A stretch of 64,000 nucleotides of DNA from a bacterium (GTDB taxonomy: Bacteria; Bacteroidota; Ignavibacteria; Kapaibacteriales; UBA2268), in NCBI GenBank assembly GCA_024711295.1, contig JANJTB010000031.1, positions 62,001 to 126,000 of the forward strand, given 5' to 3'. The translations under genes and the position numbers were made by a program. This document shows, one piece after another, positions 1 through 9,293 of this stretch. The notes beneath the pieces were generated by a model, which ran no database searches, was not told the origin of the DNA, and saw only the letters and a list, made by a program, of their open reading frames with translations. Within the stretch, counting starts at the first letter, position 1, and each line of letters starts with the position of its first letter.

Positions 1-510
1 TAAATAATATGAATCTAAATCAGGATCTAGTATCAAACCAGAATTGTCATTTATTTTTTTTACCAGACTTAAATATGATTTATAAAAACTTAAATATGAT
101 GATGTGTTTACAGAATCTTTTGAAGAATTTATTTCATCCCAGTATTTAGATAGGTTTTCTAATTCATTCTTATAATTATCATTTTTGTAATCTTTATTTG
201 AAGAAGAAAAAATTTCCCTTTTATCAACAAAAGTTTTTTTTGACTTATTAAACTGGAGTTCGATTTCGCTTTCTAAAGAATTTAATATATCATAATTACT
301 GTTGTTGAGTTTGAGTAAGTTATGTTGCAAAACCTTTTCATTCAAAACAACCAACTCTTTCAATATGGAATTCCCTTGTTTTTCTCTAATTGATTTTTCA
401 ATGACTTCATTAAAAATTGAATTAAGATGATAAAATAATAAGCTTAATGGTATAAAGAAAATTAGCGTACTTAGAATCAGTTTATAGGATATTTTAAGGT
501 TTTTAAACAT
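1..510 (-). CDS. methyl-accepting chemotaxis protein, N-terminal part (cut by window edge)
   Basis: This is the first 170 codons of a gene that runs off the left edge of the window. Reading from the ATG at 508-510, residues 9-30 form a membrane segment, followed by a charged, helical, presumably periplasmic region. Near the edge is the stretch LILDPDLDSYYL. That motif is common in the sensor regions of bacterial chemoreceptors, which is why I call it a receptor. The HAMP and signalling domains would lie outside the window. The start is 14 bases after the stop of the next chemoreceptor, so the two are probably co-transcribed. The ligand cannot be told. Confidence 0.7.
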   Translation of the reverse strand, partial: MFKNLKISYKLILSTLIFFIPLSLLFYHLNSIFNEVIEKSIREKQGNSILKELVVLNEKVLQHNLLKLNNSNYDILNSLESEIELQFNKSKKTFVDKREIFSSSNKDYKNDNYKNELENLSKYWDEINSSKDSVNTSSYLSFYKSYLSLVKKINDNSGLILDPDLDSYYL

Positions 511-524
511 TCAAAATCCATTAA

Positions 525-2774
525 TTAAAGTTTAAATTTAGCAACTTCGAATTGAAGACCTCTTACAGCATCATTTAATTGTTCAGTAACTTTTTTAAAT
601 TCGTATAAAGACTCTTTAGTTTGGCCTGCTGTAATAGTTAGTTTAGTCATAGCATTGTATATGATTTCGGTATTATGTCTTTGGTTAATAATGTCATTAT
701 TTACAACATCAAAATCAGGGATTATTTGTCTAATTTTATCAATTACTTCACTTAAATTGTTGATACTATTAAATACAGACTCACTATTGGTTTTTACTTC
801 TACACCAAATTTATCAACCTCACTAACTCCGGATTGCACAGAATTTTGCATTTCATTTACCATATATTCAATATCTTTGGTGGCAATAGCAGTTTGTTCA
901 GCTAATCTACTGATTTCACGAGCTACTACTGAAAAACCTTTACCAAAATCTCCGGCTTTTTCAGCTTCTATGGCTGCGTTAAGTGATAATAAATTAGTTT
1001 GTTCAGATATTTTATTGATTGCTGTTACAACATTTGAAATTTTTGATGCTTTATCGTTAATTATTGATAGTTTCGTTGATATAAGTCCTGTTGAATGATT
1101 TAAATCTGACATTACTTTATGCATATTTTCTAAATTTGATTTTCCTTTGTCAGCAACTTTAGAAGTTTCAGAAATGTTAAGGATAATATCTTCAAATTTA
1201 ATAGAAATATGCTCACTCAGCTGTGAAATGTTTGATGTAACATTTTTAACTTCATGGGTTGAAGCGGCTTGCAGTGATACTGTTGATTCAAGTTCTCTGG
1301 CAGATGCTGAGATTTCAGTAGATGAAGTTGTTACCTGTATTCCAGATTTCTGTACTTGGCTTAGAAGTGAATAAAGATTATGTAGCATTCTTTCGAAAGA
1401 AACAACTAGTTTAATTGAGTCATCATTTACTGATCTGGAGTTATCCTTTAGTTTTAAACCGTCTTTAATCTGAGAAATTAAATTCGAAGCAGTAAAGATA
1501 TTGCCACTTGCAATAGAATCAGCAGTTTTTGTTAAAATGTTGAGTGGGGATGTCATCTTATTGGCAAGAATTGTTGTAGTGAATATTGCAATCATTAATA
1601 GACCTATCAACGTAACAACTTGTACTTGCTGTAATAATTCAAATTGATTTCTAATTTCATTTTTGGCATTATGAAAGTCTGATTCCGGAGCTACCGCGCC
1701 AATAATCCATTTCCAATTATCATAATATATTGCAGACGAAACATAATTTCTTTTTTGATCATTGATTAATGTTGTATAATTGAAGTTTTTGATTTTGTTA
1801 GGATTGGCTTTTATATCTTCTAAGATTGATTCGTAAACAGGCTTTCCAAATTCATCCTTTATTTGATTCGTATTTTTGTTGTCATCAAATCCTTTATTGG
1901 CAAGAATAAATTTTTTGTCATGTGGGGGAGTAGTGCCAATAATATAAATTGAGCCGTTTATTCCAACTTTCATATTTTTTAAAATATTTTTCAAAGAGCT
2001 GACTGAATTTAGTTTTTCTCCAACATAAATCATTCCAACTACATTCCCATCAATATTTTTAACTGCTTCGTAACAAGATACATACCAGTCATCAACAACA
2101 AAAGCTATACCTTCATATATTTCACCATTCATTATTTTTTCAATAACAGGATTTTTCTTGCCAATCTTATCAAAAGCAGGTATATATGTTCCAATAGCTC
2201 TACTCCCGCCTTGGTTAGGTACTGTAGTTGATATTCTCAACATATCACCTTTGTCATTCATTCTTTGAAAGATTGTTACTTTACTTCCAGTCAATTCAGT
2301 AATATCATCTGCTATCCCATTACGAATGTTGAAATCAAAAATCTTTTCAAAAGGTTTATTATTTAGAATTACCTGAGGTAATTTTATATTCTGAATTTCA
2401 CCGTTAAATTGATTTTTTGCATCCCAATCCAATAATATCTTATTATTAAACACAAAACCACCTGAGGAAGAAAACTCTTTTCTCAACATATTAAGAGCAA
2501 CTTTATTTTTTGCAATCAATAGCTCGTGCGAATTATCGCAAACACTATATGCATCCAATGCAATCTGATTAATTGATGATTGAGCAATCTTGTTTAGCTC
2601 AAGTGATGATTTTTCAAGGATAACATTTTGATAATAGTATGAAATAATTTGAAAGACTAATATTGGTATAATAGCCGAAGCAATTGTCATTACAATAACT
2701 TTCGTTCTAAAAGTAACATCAATCAATTTGTTATTCCCTTTAATAAACAATTTGAATCTGATTACCGTGCTCAA
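525..2774 (-). CDS. methyl-accepting chemotaxis protein with Cache-type sensor
   Basis: A complete 749-residue chemoreceptor. Residues about 26-48 are the first membrane segment. A large periplasmic region follows, resembling the Cache_3/Cache_2 sensor fold (motifs such as GTYIPAFDK and GMIYVGEKL), then a second membrane segment near 390-410 (LIGLLMIAIF). HAMP and a long coiled-coil signalling domain come next. The conserved hairpin tip lies near residue 600 (NAAIEAEKAGDFGKGFSVVA) and would contact CheA and CheW. No C-terminal pentapeptide tether for CheR/CheB is seen. The start overlaps the end of the upstream GAF/GGDEF-like gene by 35 bases, suggesting coupled translation. The ligand is unknown, but Cache receptors usually bind small organic molecules. 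Confidence 0.9.
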   Translation of the reverse strand: MSTVIRFKLFIKGNNKLIDVTFRTKVIVMTIASAIIPILVFQIISYYYQNVILEKSSLELNKIAQSSINQIALDAYSVCDNSHELLIAKNKVALNMLRKEFSSSGGFVFNNKILLDWDAKNQFNGEIQNIKLPQVILNNKPFEKIFDFNIRNGIADDITELTGSKVTIFQRMNDKGDMLRISTTVPNQGGSRAIGTYIPAFDKIGKKNPVIEKIMNGEIYEGIAFVVDDWYVSCYEAVKNIDGNVVGMIYVGEKLNSVSSLKNILKNMKVGINGSIYIIGTTPPHDKKFILANKGFDDNKNTNQIKDEFGKPVYESILEDIKANPNKIKNFNYTTLINDQKRNYVSSAIYYDNWKWIIGAVAPESDFHNAKNEIRNQFELLQQVQVVTLIGLLMIAIFTTTILANKMTSPLNILTKTADSIASGNIFTASNLISQIKDGLKLKDNSRSVNDDSIKLVVSFERMLHNLYSLLSQVQKSGIQVTTSSTEISASARELESTVSLQAASTHEVKNVTSNISQLSEHISIKFEDIILNISETSKVADKGKSNLENMHKVMSDLNHSTGLISTKLSIINDKASKISNVVTAINKISEQTNLLSLNAAIEAEKAGDFGKGFSVVAREISRLAEQTAIATKDIEYMVNEMQNSVQSGVSEVDKFGVEVKTNSESVFNSINNLSEVIDKIRQIIPDFDVVNNDIINQRHNTEIIYNAMTKLTITAGQTKESLYEFKKVTEQLNDAVRGLQFEVAKFKL

Positions 2775-4959
2775 ATGCTTTGTTTAGAGCTTTATCTGCA
2801 TCAGTTATCATAATATCAAAATTACTATCATTTCTATAATTACTAATTCCAAAACTTGCAGTCATGCTCAAGCTTGTACCTGAATAGTCAATCATTGTTT
2901 TTGCAATTTCACTTCTTATTTTTTCTACAATGAACTTTGTAGAATTGGAATCTTTGTTCACCATTAATATGCAATAAGTATCAGTGTTAATTTTGCCAAT
3001 CACATCATAAACCTTTAGAATTTCTGTAACTTTTTGAATCATAATATTTATGGCATATTCATATCTTTGAGGATACTTTTCAGGATCTAATGATGCATAT
3101 CTGTCAAACTTAAACATAACTAAGCTTAAAGGTGTCTTGAATTCTCTTGACCGCTCAATTTCTTCATTAATTCTTATAAAAAGTGCATAAGAATTAAGTA
3201 AGCCTGAATTTGTGTCATAAATTGCTGAATTATTTAAAGCATCTAACAAATACATTTTTTCAATATTGATTCCTGCATGACTTGCTATTAATTCAATGAC
3301 AGAAATATCGTATTCAGTAAACTTTTCGTTGTTATTCATCTCCATAAATACTGCACCAAATATCTGTGTGCTTGATTTGATAGGTGTAATGACAAATTCA
3401 CTCTTTAGTTTTGGCTCATCCGGATAAAGTAAAATACCACTTATGTTGTCGTTTAATTTTAAATGGTAAGTTTCGCAATTATATATACTGTTGCCTAAAT
3501 GTGTATTTTCAATAGAAATTGCTTTACCCAACAAATGGCTATCCGATCCACTGTATGATTTTATTATCCAGGATTCTGATGAACCGTCATAAGAAACTAA
3601 ACCCACTGAAGCATTTGGAAATATTGAAGCAAGCGTCTCGGTAATTTTATCCGGCAAATTGTCACTTTGAAGAGGACTGCTTGATAGTGAATAGAATAAG
3701 TTGACTGCCTCTAAAGTCTTTGAAGATTGCAACAAATCATATTTATGAGTATAACTTTTTATCAATGAACCAATTAATTTACTAAAATGGCCCATAAATG
3801 CTACAGTTGAAGCATTATAAGCATTAGAAGAATCAGTATCAGCAACTATTACTCCAACAATCCCATCTCCCATATAAACAGGAACGCCAACGAGTGAGCA
3901 TGTTGAGGTTGGAGTTTTGTAATATGGTATTATATCTAGTTCAGCAATAGGGTTGATATCGCTTAAGATTTGTGGCTTTCCATTTTTAACAATTTGGCTT
4001 ACAATATCATTTCCAATTGGAAAGCTTAATTTGGTTTTTAATGCCATGTGAACATTAGTTACATAAGATTCCAATATTATTGTGCTCTCTTTAGAATTTA
4101 CCAAAAATAATAATATTGATCTGGTATTTGTAGATGACCTTATGATTGTAAGGACTCTGGTTATAAAATACTCAAATTCTTTTTTTGGTTCATCACCAAG
4201 TATTTGGTCCACCTCGATAAAGTAAGAAATTGGAATGTCAACAGACTTCGGAGCAAAATCTTTTTTTTCATCTGATTTAACTACTTCTTCCACTTTATTT
4301 GTAGTGGTTGATTTTTGTAACTTATTAATGTCTTTGTTTTGTGGATCAATGTTTGTTTGTCTTACATAAGTATCATTATCTCTTTTATATGCAAGACTGG
4401 ATTGGCTCTTACTATTATTGGCTACTTCGTTACTCGTGTTTGGAGTAGCATTAGTGCTAGTAGGTGTAGATTTGATTTGAGGTCGAATATCTTGATTTCT
4501 GTTTACATTTTCATTTTTTGAATTAATAGTACCTACAATTCTCATACCTGAACCCAAATCATCTAATGCTGTTTTTTCCGACGGTTTAACAACAGTTTTC
4601 TGAGAAACCGGATTATTATCTATAATGCTTGGTTTGTTTGCGCTAGTGATAGGGAAATCGTCTTTGCCCCCAAATGTATTTTCAAAATCTTCTACAGTTT
4701 GACGCGTTGCTGTTGAATCCTTGGTTGTAGTAACTTTAAAATCAGTCTTTGAAAACCTTGGTTCAACAACTTCAGAAAGTCTTTGGGAAATTAACATAAA
4801 CATAGCAACAGAGCCTAAGATTGCTATACTAACACCTATCATCCTTATTGCAATTTCATCGAATAAAAAGGCGGTAATAATACCTATTAGTATAATCAAT
4901 ACCGCAAAAAAGTCGCTTGGTGTAATAAACTTGCTGAATTTTATATTCTTTTTGTTCAT
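2740..4959 (-). CDS. membrane GAF-domain protein with degenerate GGDEF domain
   Basis: A 739-residue protein with two N-terminal membrane segments (about residues 14-34 and 39-59), a low-complexity Ser/Thr/Asn/Lys linker to about 235, two GAF-like sensor regions (about 245-410 and 430-580), and a C-terminal domain with the overall pattern of a diguanylate cyclase. At the position of the GGDEF signature (about 655-661) it reads INTDTY, and the inhibitory-site RxxD is KVYD. Cyclic-di-GMP synthesis is therefore unlikely, and the domain is probably a GTP-binding or regulatory remnant. It heads an operon with two chemoreceptors, which suggests a sensory role tied to motility. A TACTTTTG promoter element lies 47 bases upstream of the start. 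Confidence 0.8.
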   Translation of the reverse strand: MNKKNIKFSKFITPSDFFAVLIILIGIITAFLFDEIAIRMIGVSIAILGSVAMFMLISQRLSEVVEPRFSKTDFKVTTTKDSTATRQTVEDFENTFGGKDDFPITSANKPSIIDNNPVSQKTVVKPSEKTALDDLGSGMRIVGTINSKNENVNRNQDIRPQIKSTPTSTNATPNTSNEVANNSKSQSSLAYKRDNDTYVRQTNIDPQNKDINKLQKSTTTNKVEEVVKSDEKKDFAPKSVDIPISYFIEVDQILGDEPKKEFEYFITRVLTIIRSSTNTRSILLFLVNSKESTIILESYVTNVHMALKTKLSFPIGNDIVSQIVKNGKPQILSDINPIAELDIIPYYKTPTSTCSLVGVPVYMGDGIVGVIVADTDSSNAYNASTVAFMGHFSKLIGSLIKSYTHKYDLLQSSKTLEAVNLFYSLSSSPLQSDNLPDKITETLASIFPNASVGLVSYDGSSESWIIKSYSGSDSHLLGKAISIENTHLGNSIYNCETYHLKLNDNISGILLYPDEPKLKSEFVITPIKSSTQIFGAVFMEMNNNEKFTEYDISVIELIASHAGINIEKMYLLDALNNSAIYDTNSGLLNSYALFIRINEEIERSREFKTPLSLVMFKFDRYASLDPEKYPQRYEYAINIMIQKVTEILKVYDVIGKINTDTYCILMVNKDSNSTKFIVEKIRSEIAKTMIDYSGTSLSMTASFGISNYRNDSNFDIMITDADKALNKAFEHGNQIQIVY

Positions 4960-5005
4960 TTTGTGTCAGATTATTTGTTTGTAGTTTTAAATATTATGTA
5001 TTATC

Positions 5006-5036
5006 CAAAAGTAATAATATTTTAAATGCTATTCAA
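5006..5036 (-). promoter_or_regulatory. Bacteroidota-type promoter of the sensory operon
   Basis: Read on the minus strand, TACTTTTG (5006-5013) fits the TAnnTTTG -7 element, with TTG 20 bases upstream (5034-5036). The start codon of the GAF/GGDEF-like gene is about 45 bases downstream. Confidence 0.5.
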
Positions 5037-5194
5037 GTTAATTTATGGATAAATTCAAGATTTATTTCTAAAAATGTTAGTTTTACTAAGAAATAAAATA
5101 GTAAAATCTTCTGACTGAATAAAATTAAAAATAAAAATCAATTTGAAAAGTTATAAAGTAATGTTTTGATAAAAATCTATAAAATGGAGAAATT

Positions 5195-5827
5195 ATGTCT
5201 GCACAAATATTGAATATTCATCAACAAACACCAGAAATCAATAAAATCGAAAAAGTAGTATCGGCTCTAAGGGATGGCGCCGTAATTTTATATCCTACCG
5301 ATACTCAGTTTACACTAGGCTGTGCATTATCTAATAAAGAAGCAATTTCTAGGTTAAGAAGTATCAGGCAATTGCCTGATAGTCAGTCATTGACATTTTT
5401 GTGTGACTCATTATCAAATGTATCAGAATTTGCAAAAGTAACAGATGAAGCTTATAAATTAATTAAAAGATTAGTACCGGGTCCTTACACATTTATTTTG
5501 CCTGCTTCCAAGCTTGTTCCAAAATTTGCACAGAATCCCAAAAGGTCAACTGCAGGAATCAGAGTGCCTGACAATAACTTAGCCCAGGCATTACTAAAGT
5601 CTCATGGCTTCCCGATTATTTCCATATCAGCTAAATTGCCTGAAAAAGACATAAAATCACCAGATGACATTATAGATTCTTTTTCAAAATTGGTTGATAT
5701 TGCCGTAAGTTCCGATAATTATAACTTTGTTGGCGAATCGAGTATTATAGATATGACAGCAGGTCAATTCGAAATCTTGAGAGAAGGTGCTGGAATGAAT
5801 AAATTGAAAGAATTTATTAATGAGTAG
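5195..5827 (+). CDS. yciO: YciO-type threonylcarbamoyl-AMP synthase-like protein (Sua5/YrdC family)
   Basis: A 210-residue single YrdC domain. Its sequence follows E. coli YciO more closely than TsaC: VILYPTDTQFTLGC near the N-terminus, then IRQLPD, PGPYTFIL and AGIRVPDN, and a C-terminal ILREGAG. TsaC/Sua5 enzymes make threonylcarbamoyl-AMP for the t6A modification of tRNA. YciO shares the fold but is reported to be a much weaker enzyme, so its job is less certain. The ATG follows a good ribosome-binding site (GGAGA). A probable terminator follows at 5846-5874. Whether a separate TsaC exists elsewhere cannot be seen here. Confidence 0.85.
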   Translation: MSAQILNIHQQTPEINKIEKVVSALRDGAVILYPTDTQFTLGCALSNKEAISRLRSIRQLPDSQSLTFLCDSLSNVSEFAKVTDEAYKLIKRLVPGPYTFILPASKLVPKFAQNPKRSTAGIRVPDNNLAQALLKSHGFPIISISAKLPEKDIKSPDDIIDSFSKLVDIAVSSDNYNFVGESSIIDMTAGQFEILREGAGMNKLKEFINE

Positions 5828-5845
5828 TATTAATTTTTTTTTTAT

Positions 5846-5874
5846 GGGTTGAATATCCTTTCAGCCCCCTTTTT
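5846..5874 (+). terminator. probable terminator after yciO
   Basis: An 8-bp stem with one G.U pair (5846-5853 with 5860-5867), a 6-base loop and a short T-run (5870-5874). The next gene starts 18 bases later. Confidence 0.5.
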
Positions 5875-5891
5875 ATTAACTTTTAATCTAT

Positions 5892-6371
5892 ATGAAAATC
5901 AAAATTCCAGTTACAACAGCTATAAGATTTCTTAATGATAATAAAGTTTTTTTTGAACCATACGAATATGATTACCAAGAAAAAGGTGGAACATCTCAAA
6001 CTGCTTCAGTACTCAATATTGATGAATATAGTGTAATCAAAACTTTAATATTTCAAGCAGATAAAGAAATTATTTGTGTATTAATGCACGGTAATTATGA
6101 GGTTTCTACTAAAGAATTGTCCAGAAATCTTAATGTTAAATTTATTGAGCAGGTTGATGAAAAAACGGCTTTCAATGCAACAGGATATAAATTTGGCGGC
6201 ACTAGTCCATTTGGCACAAGGAAAGCATTAAAAATTTATGTAGAAGAGAGTATTTTAAATTTAGATAAAATTTACATTAATGGAGGTAAACAAGGATTTA
6301 TAATAGCTATAAGTCCTGAATCTCTAGGATTATTAAATTATAAAACAGTTAATGTGGCAATTAAAAAGTAG
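5892..6371 (+). CDS. YbaK/EbsC-type aminoacyl-tRNA deacylase
   Basis: A 159-residue single-domain protein of the YbaK/ProX editing superfamily, which removes wrongly attached amino acids from tRNA (YbaK itself hydrolyses Cys-tRNA(Pro)). It has the family lysine in SVIKTLIF (K50) and the glycine-rich loop GYKFGGTSPFGTRK near residue 100, which resembles the GGISPLGQKK of YbaK. This loop favours YbaK over free-standing ProX. The length is normal. It sits 5 bases before the WG-repeat gene and may be transcribed with it. Specificity for cysteine is inferred from family resemblance only. Confidence 0.85.
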   Translation: MKIKIPVTTAIRFLNDNKVFFEPYEYDYQEKGGTSQTASVLNIDEYSVIKTLIFQADKEIICVLMHGNYEVSTKELSRNLNVKFIEQVDEKTAFNATGYKFGGTSPFGTRKALKIYVEESILNLDKIYINGGKQGFIIAISPESLGLLNYKTVNVAIKK

Positions 6372-6376
6372 GAATT

Positions 6377-7444
6377 ATGATAAGAGTTAAGATATTATTC
6401 GCGATTTTAGTTTATTTATTTATCTCAATAAATGCCATTTCAAAGCCATTGGCAGCATATAGGGTAGATAGTCTTTGGTATATCATAGATGAAGAGGGTA
6501 GAGGACTATTCAATCCTTTAAAGTTAAATGTTGTGGCAGGTTATTCCGAAGGTTTCTATAAAATCATGGCAGAGTCTGAAGGCTACAAATTTTGGGCTTT
6601 TATGAATGATAGTGGTGCAATAGCAGTTCCTCTTGCCGATGATATTAGATTGTTTAATGAGGGAATGTCAATGCTTATTGATGTCGTTGACCAAGAAACT
6701 GAGATGCGGCTTTATGGTTTTATTGATAAAAACGGGAAAATGGCAGTTCAGAAAAATTATCTTGATGCAACTGATTTTTCTGAAGGTTTAGCTTGGGTAA
6801 TGAATAGAGAGGAGCGTGGATATATAAATAAAAATGGAAAATTCGTAATTAAGTGGGATACTACAGGGTTTGGATCTGTTTTTAGTGAAGGATTAGCAGC
6901 TATTTCAGATACTTCAGACAGATTTGGATTTATTGATAAAACTGGTAATTTGGTAATTGATTATCAATTTGACGAAGTCACAAGATTCATCGAAGGAGTA
7001 GCTAGGGTTAATATTCTTAGTAAGTGGGGTTTTATTGATAAATCAGGTAAAGTAGTTGTTGACCCTAAATATGATTTTTCTTATGACTTCGTTGATGGTT
7101 TTTGTTTTGTAGGAATTCCTGACCCTGAAACACTAAATCCCTTGTGGGGTGTTATCAACAAGGGAGGAGGAGAGGTAGTTGATTTTCAATATTCAGATGT
7201 CAGAAACTTCAGCGAAGGTATTGGTGCAGTTAAGTTTAACGAAAAATGGAAATATATAGACTATTTTGGAAATCAGGTCATTAACAAACTTTTCAATAAT
7301 TGTGACTCCTTCAAAGATGGTTTAGCTTGGGCAGAAAGTGATGAAAATATTGGTTTTATTAATCCCTTTGGTGAATTTGAAGTTATTCTTCCTAAAGAAG
7401 CTGAACTGGTCATTGATTTAAGAATCAACAAAAAAGTAAAATAG
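6377..7444 (+). CDS. exported WG-repeat protein
   Basis: A 355-residue protein with an N-terminal signal peptide (about residues 4-24), followed by about seven tandem WG-type repeats of roughly 45-50 residues. The repeat theme is GFID-x-x-G-x-x-V followed by F-x-EG-x-A-x-V, as in YGFIDKNGKMAV, FGFIDKTGNLVI and WGFIDKSGKVVV. Such repeats form beta-structured modules of unknown function that are common in secreted or periplasmic Bacteroidota proteins. There is no lipobox and no T9SS sorting domain. It starts 5 bases after the deacylase stop. No enzymatic motif is visible. Confidence 0.8.
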   Translation: MIRVKILFAILVYLFISINAISKPLAAYRVDSLWYIIDEEGRGLFNPLKLNVVAGYSEGFYKIMAESEGYKFWAFMNDSGAIAVPLADDIRLFNEGMSMLIDVVDQETEMRLYGFIDKNGKMAVQKNYLDATDFSEGLAWVMNREERGYINKNGKFVIKWDTTGFGSVFSEGLAAISDTSDRFGFIDKTGNLVIDYQFDEVTRFIEGVARVNILSKWGFIDKSGKVVVDPKYDFSYDFVDGFCFVGIPDPETLNPLWGVINKGGGEVVDFQYSDVRNFSEGIGAVKFNEKWKYIDYFGNQVINKLFNNCDSFKDGLAWAESDENIGFINPFGEFEVILPKEAELVIDLRINKKVK

Positions 7445-7540
7445 TAATTACTGTTATTAAATTTGTGAATTTTGATTTTTTTTTATTATTTTAGTAATCT
7501 TATTTTTTCCTATTTCACATAACTTTCAAAATCTGGCATA

Positions 7541-8506
7541 ATGGCATCATTAAAACTCAAAAGAGCAGTTAATATTCTGCTGAAAGATTTTATTGGATTG
7601 TATGAAGACGAATCTATATTAATAATTTCTGATGATAAAAGGCAAGAATTAGGATTAACTCTGCTTGATTCTGCAAAAAAAGTCTGCGAAGAGGTATTTT
7701 ATCTTGAGCTAAAAGCAAAAGAAATTTATACTTACGAGCCTCCTGACGTAATTAAAGAGTCAATGAAGGCTGTTGATGTAGTTGTTAATGCGTCAGGTAT
7801 GAACTTTTTTGATACAAGAGCTCTTAGAGAAGTTTCTGCACTAGGCGTAAGAGTTGGATTGATTCCTAAAATTGATGAGGAAGCAATTTCAAGATGCTTA
7901 GGAATAGATCATGAGAAGATAACAAACTCAAGTGAAAAATTAAAAAGAGTCCTTGAAAAAGGTTCATTAATTCGAATTGAAACAAGATCAGGCACTGATT
8001 TGACTATTCCGATAAAGGACAGAGATGTAATTTCTACAACTGGTGTTCTAACAACAATAGGTGACACAGGTTTTATTCCTTCAGGTAAAGTATTTTTGGC
8101 GCCTGAACATGCTAAAATTAATGGAATATTAAACATAGATGGTTCTGTAGAGGGCATAGGTTTGATTAAGACACCTTATAAACTTGAAATAGTAAACAGT
8201 GAAGTAGTTAACGTGATTGGTGATGGAGCAGATGCTAAAGCATTCAATAAAATACTTTCAAAAGCAACTGATGATGCTAGACTTATTGGTGAATTCGGAA
8301 TAGGTACTAACTACAAAGCCACATTAACCGGTGAATATTACGAAGATGAAATAAGTACCGGAACATCATACATAAGCCTTGGACGCAACATACATATAGG
8401 TGGAAGAATTGATGTACCTTTTAGACTTGGTTGTGTGTTTAACAGACCAAACATTTTTGTAGATGATGATTTGATTCTTCACAATGGAAAATTAATTGTT
8501 GATTAA
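7541..8506 (+). CDS. M29 aminopeptidase-fold protein lacking most metal ligands
   Basis: A 321-residue protein resembling COG2309 leucyl aminopeptidases (peptidase family M29, AmpS/aminopeptidase T). Recognisable blocks are FIPSGKVFLAP (near 178), GEFGIGTN (near 250), GTSYISLG (near 275) and a C-terminal VDDDLILHNGKLIVD. In M29 enzymes two metals are held by Glu in GEVF, Glu in ELGIGTN, His in HxALG and an HxD motif near the C-terminus. Here only the second Glu is clearly kept: GEV reads GKV, the His is Tyr, and the HxD region reads VFNRPN. It is therefore probably not a normal metallo-aminopeptidase, and the real activity is unknown. A strong terminator follows. Confidence 0.65.
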   Translation: MASLKLKRAVNILLKDFIGLYEDESILIISDDKRQELGLTLLDSAKKVCEEVFYLELKAKEIYTYEPPDVIKESMKAVDVVVNASGMNFFDTRALREVSALGVRVGLIPKIDEEAISRCLGIDHEKITNSSEKLKRVLEKGSLIRIETRSGTDLTIPIKDRDVISTTGVLTTIGDTGFIPSGKVFLAPEHAKINGILNIDGSVEGIGLIKTPYKLEIVNSEVVNVIGDGADAKAFNKILSKATDDARLIGEFGIGTNYKATLTGEYYEDEISTGTSYISLGRNIHIGGRIDVPFRLGCVFNRPNIFVDDDLILHNGKLIVD

Positions 8507-8507
8507 T

Positions 8508-8536
8508 AAAAAAGCCGGTTTTAGACCGGCTTTTTT
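8508..8536. terminator. bidirectional rho-independent terminator
   Basis: A perfect 12-bp stem (8508-8519 with 8525-8536), with GCCGGT/ACCGGC at its core and A6/T6 flanks around a 5-base loop. It lies between two convergent genes and can serve both strands. Confidence 0.9.
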
Positions 8537-8559
8537 ATTGAGATAATTATTTATTTGTA

Positions 8560-9204
8560 CTAATTGACAGCTTTAGTACCATTTAGAAATCTGTTCCAAA
8601 TAACTAATTGCTCATCAGTTAGAAGTTCAGCAATTGAATCATAGAAAACTTTACGGCATCTTAAAATACCTTGTCTAACTTCCTCATGAATTGGGTTGTT
8701 CTGGAGTAAATTTTTAACTCTTTCATTAAGAACACGCATTTCTTTGGCAGCTTCTTCACGAGTCAATTCATTATTTCTAACTTTCTCCATAATGGATTTT
8801 CTTTCTTCTTGTGCTTTTCGGATTATACCATTTCGTACTTCCTGGAGTTTGCGTAACCATTGCATTTCGCAAAGCGTGTAAGATTTCATCAACTCGCGAA
8901 TTGCTAATTTTTGTTCTTCGCTAAGTTTCATTGCGGCAAAAACTTTACCTAATTCTATTCTTTTACCTAATTTCGGATTTGTATTATCCAAATCAGGTCT
9001 AAGTGGTTCAAACTCAGGAATAAAAATGTCATTTTCAAGAGTAGCTTCTTGTAATTCTACATTTTCAAAGCCATAATCATAAATTACATAATCAGCTTGA
9101 GTAGAATTTTTAGAATTGTTTACTGCGCTATCCTGACTACATGACTGAAACATAAATAATGAAAGCAATGAAAAAATTAAAGCAATCATTTTTAAGTCTT
9201 TCAT
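8560..9204 (-). CDS. Spy/CpxP-like helical lipoprotein
   Basis: A 214-residue protein beginning MKDLKMIALIF. I choose this ATG (9204) over one 13 codons upstream because GGAG lies 7 bases before it. A signal peptide ends in a lipobox-like FQSC, so it is probably a lipoprotein. The C-terminal two-thirds is charged and helical. It starts LSEEQKLAIRELM and ends LTDEQLVIWNRFL, like the LTxxQ motifs of Spy/CpxP and heavy-metal-resistor proteins, which are periplasmic chaperones or stress sensors. A full TTTG-N19-TAGGTTTG promoter lies upstream. Function is inferred from the helical pattern only. Confidence 0.65.
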   Translation of the reverse strand: MKDLKMIALIFSLLSLFMFQSCSQDSAVNNSKNSTQADYVIYDYGFENVELQEATLENDIFIPEFEPLRPDLDNTNPKLGKRIELGKVFAAMKLSEEQKLAIRELMKSYTLCEMQWLRKLQEVRNGIIRKAQEERKSIMEKVRNNELTREEAAKEMRVLNERVKNLLQNNPIHEEVRQGILRCRKVFYDSIAELLTDEQLVIWNRFLNGTKAVN

Positions 9205-9255
9205 ACAAACTCCATAAATTTTAATAATAAAAATAATTTTCAATTTTTAGACTTA

Positions 9256-9286
9256 CAAACCTAAGAAAAGGTTTAATCAATTCAAA
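9256..9286 (-). promoter_or_regulatory. Bacteroidota-type promoter of the Spy-like gene
   Basis: On the minus strand TTTG (9283-9286) is followed after 19 bases by TAGGTTTG (9256-9263), matching the TTTG/TAnnTTTG consensus. The chosen start codon is about 50 bases downstream. Confidence 0.65.
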
Positions 9287-9293
9287 GATTTTT

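Noticed and set aside
655-1374. Open frames on the plus strand opposite the chemoreceptor gene
   Set aside because: They lie fully inside the receptor gene on the other strand, have no ribosome-binding site and show the composition expected of a reverse-frame shadow.
2740-4959. Active diguanylate cyclase
   Set aside because: The GGDEF signature is replaced by INTDTY and the I-site by KVYD, so cyclic-di-GMP synthesis is not supported.
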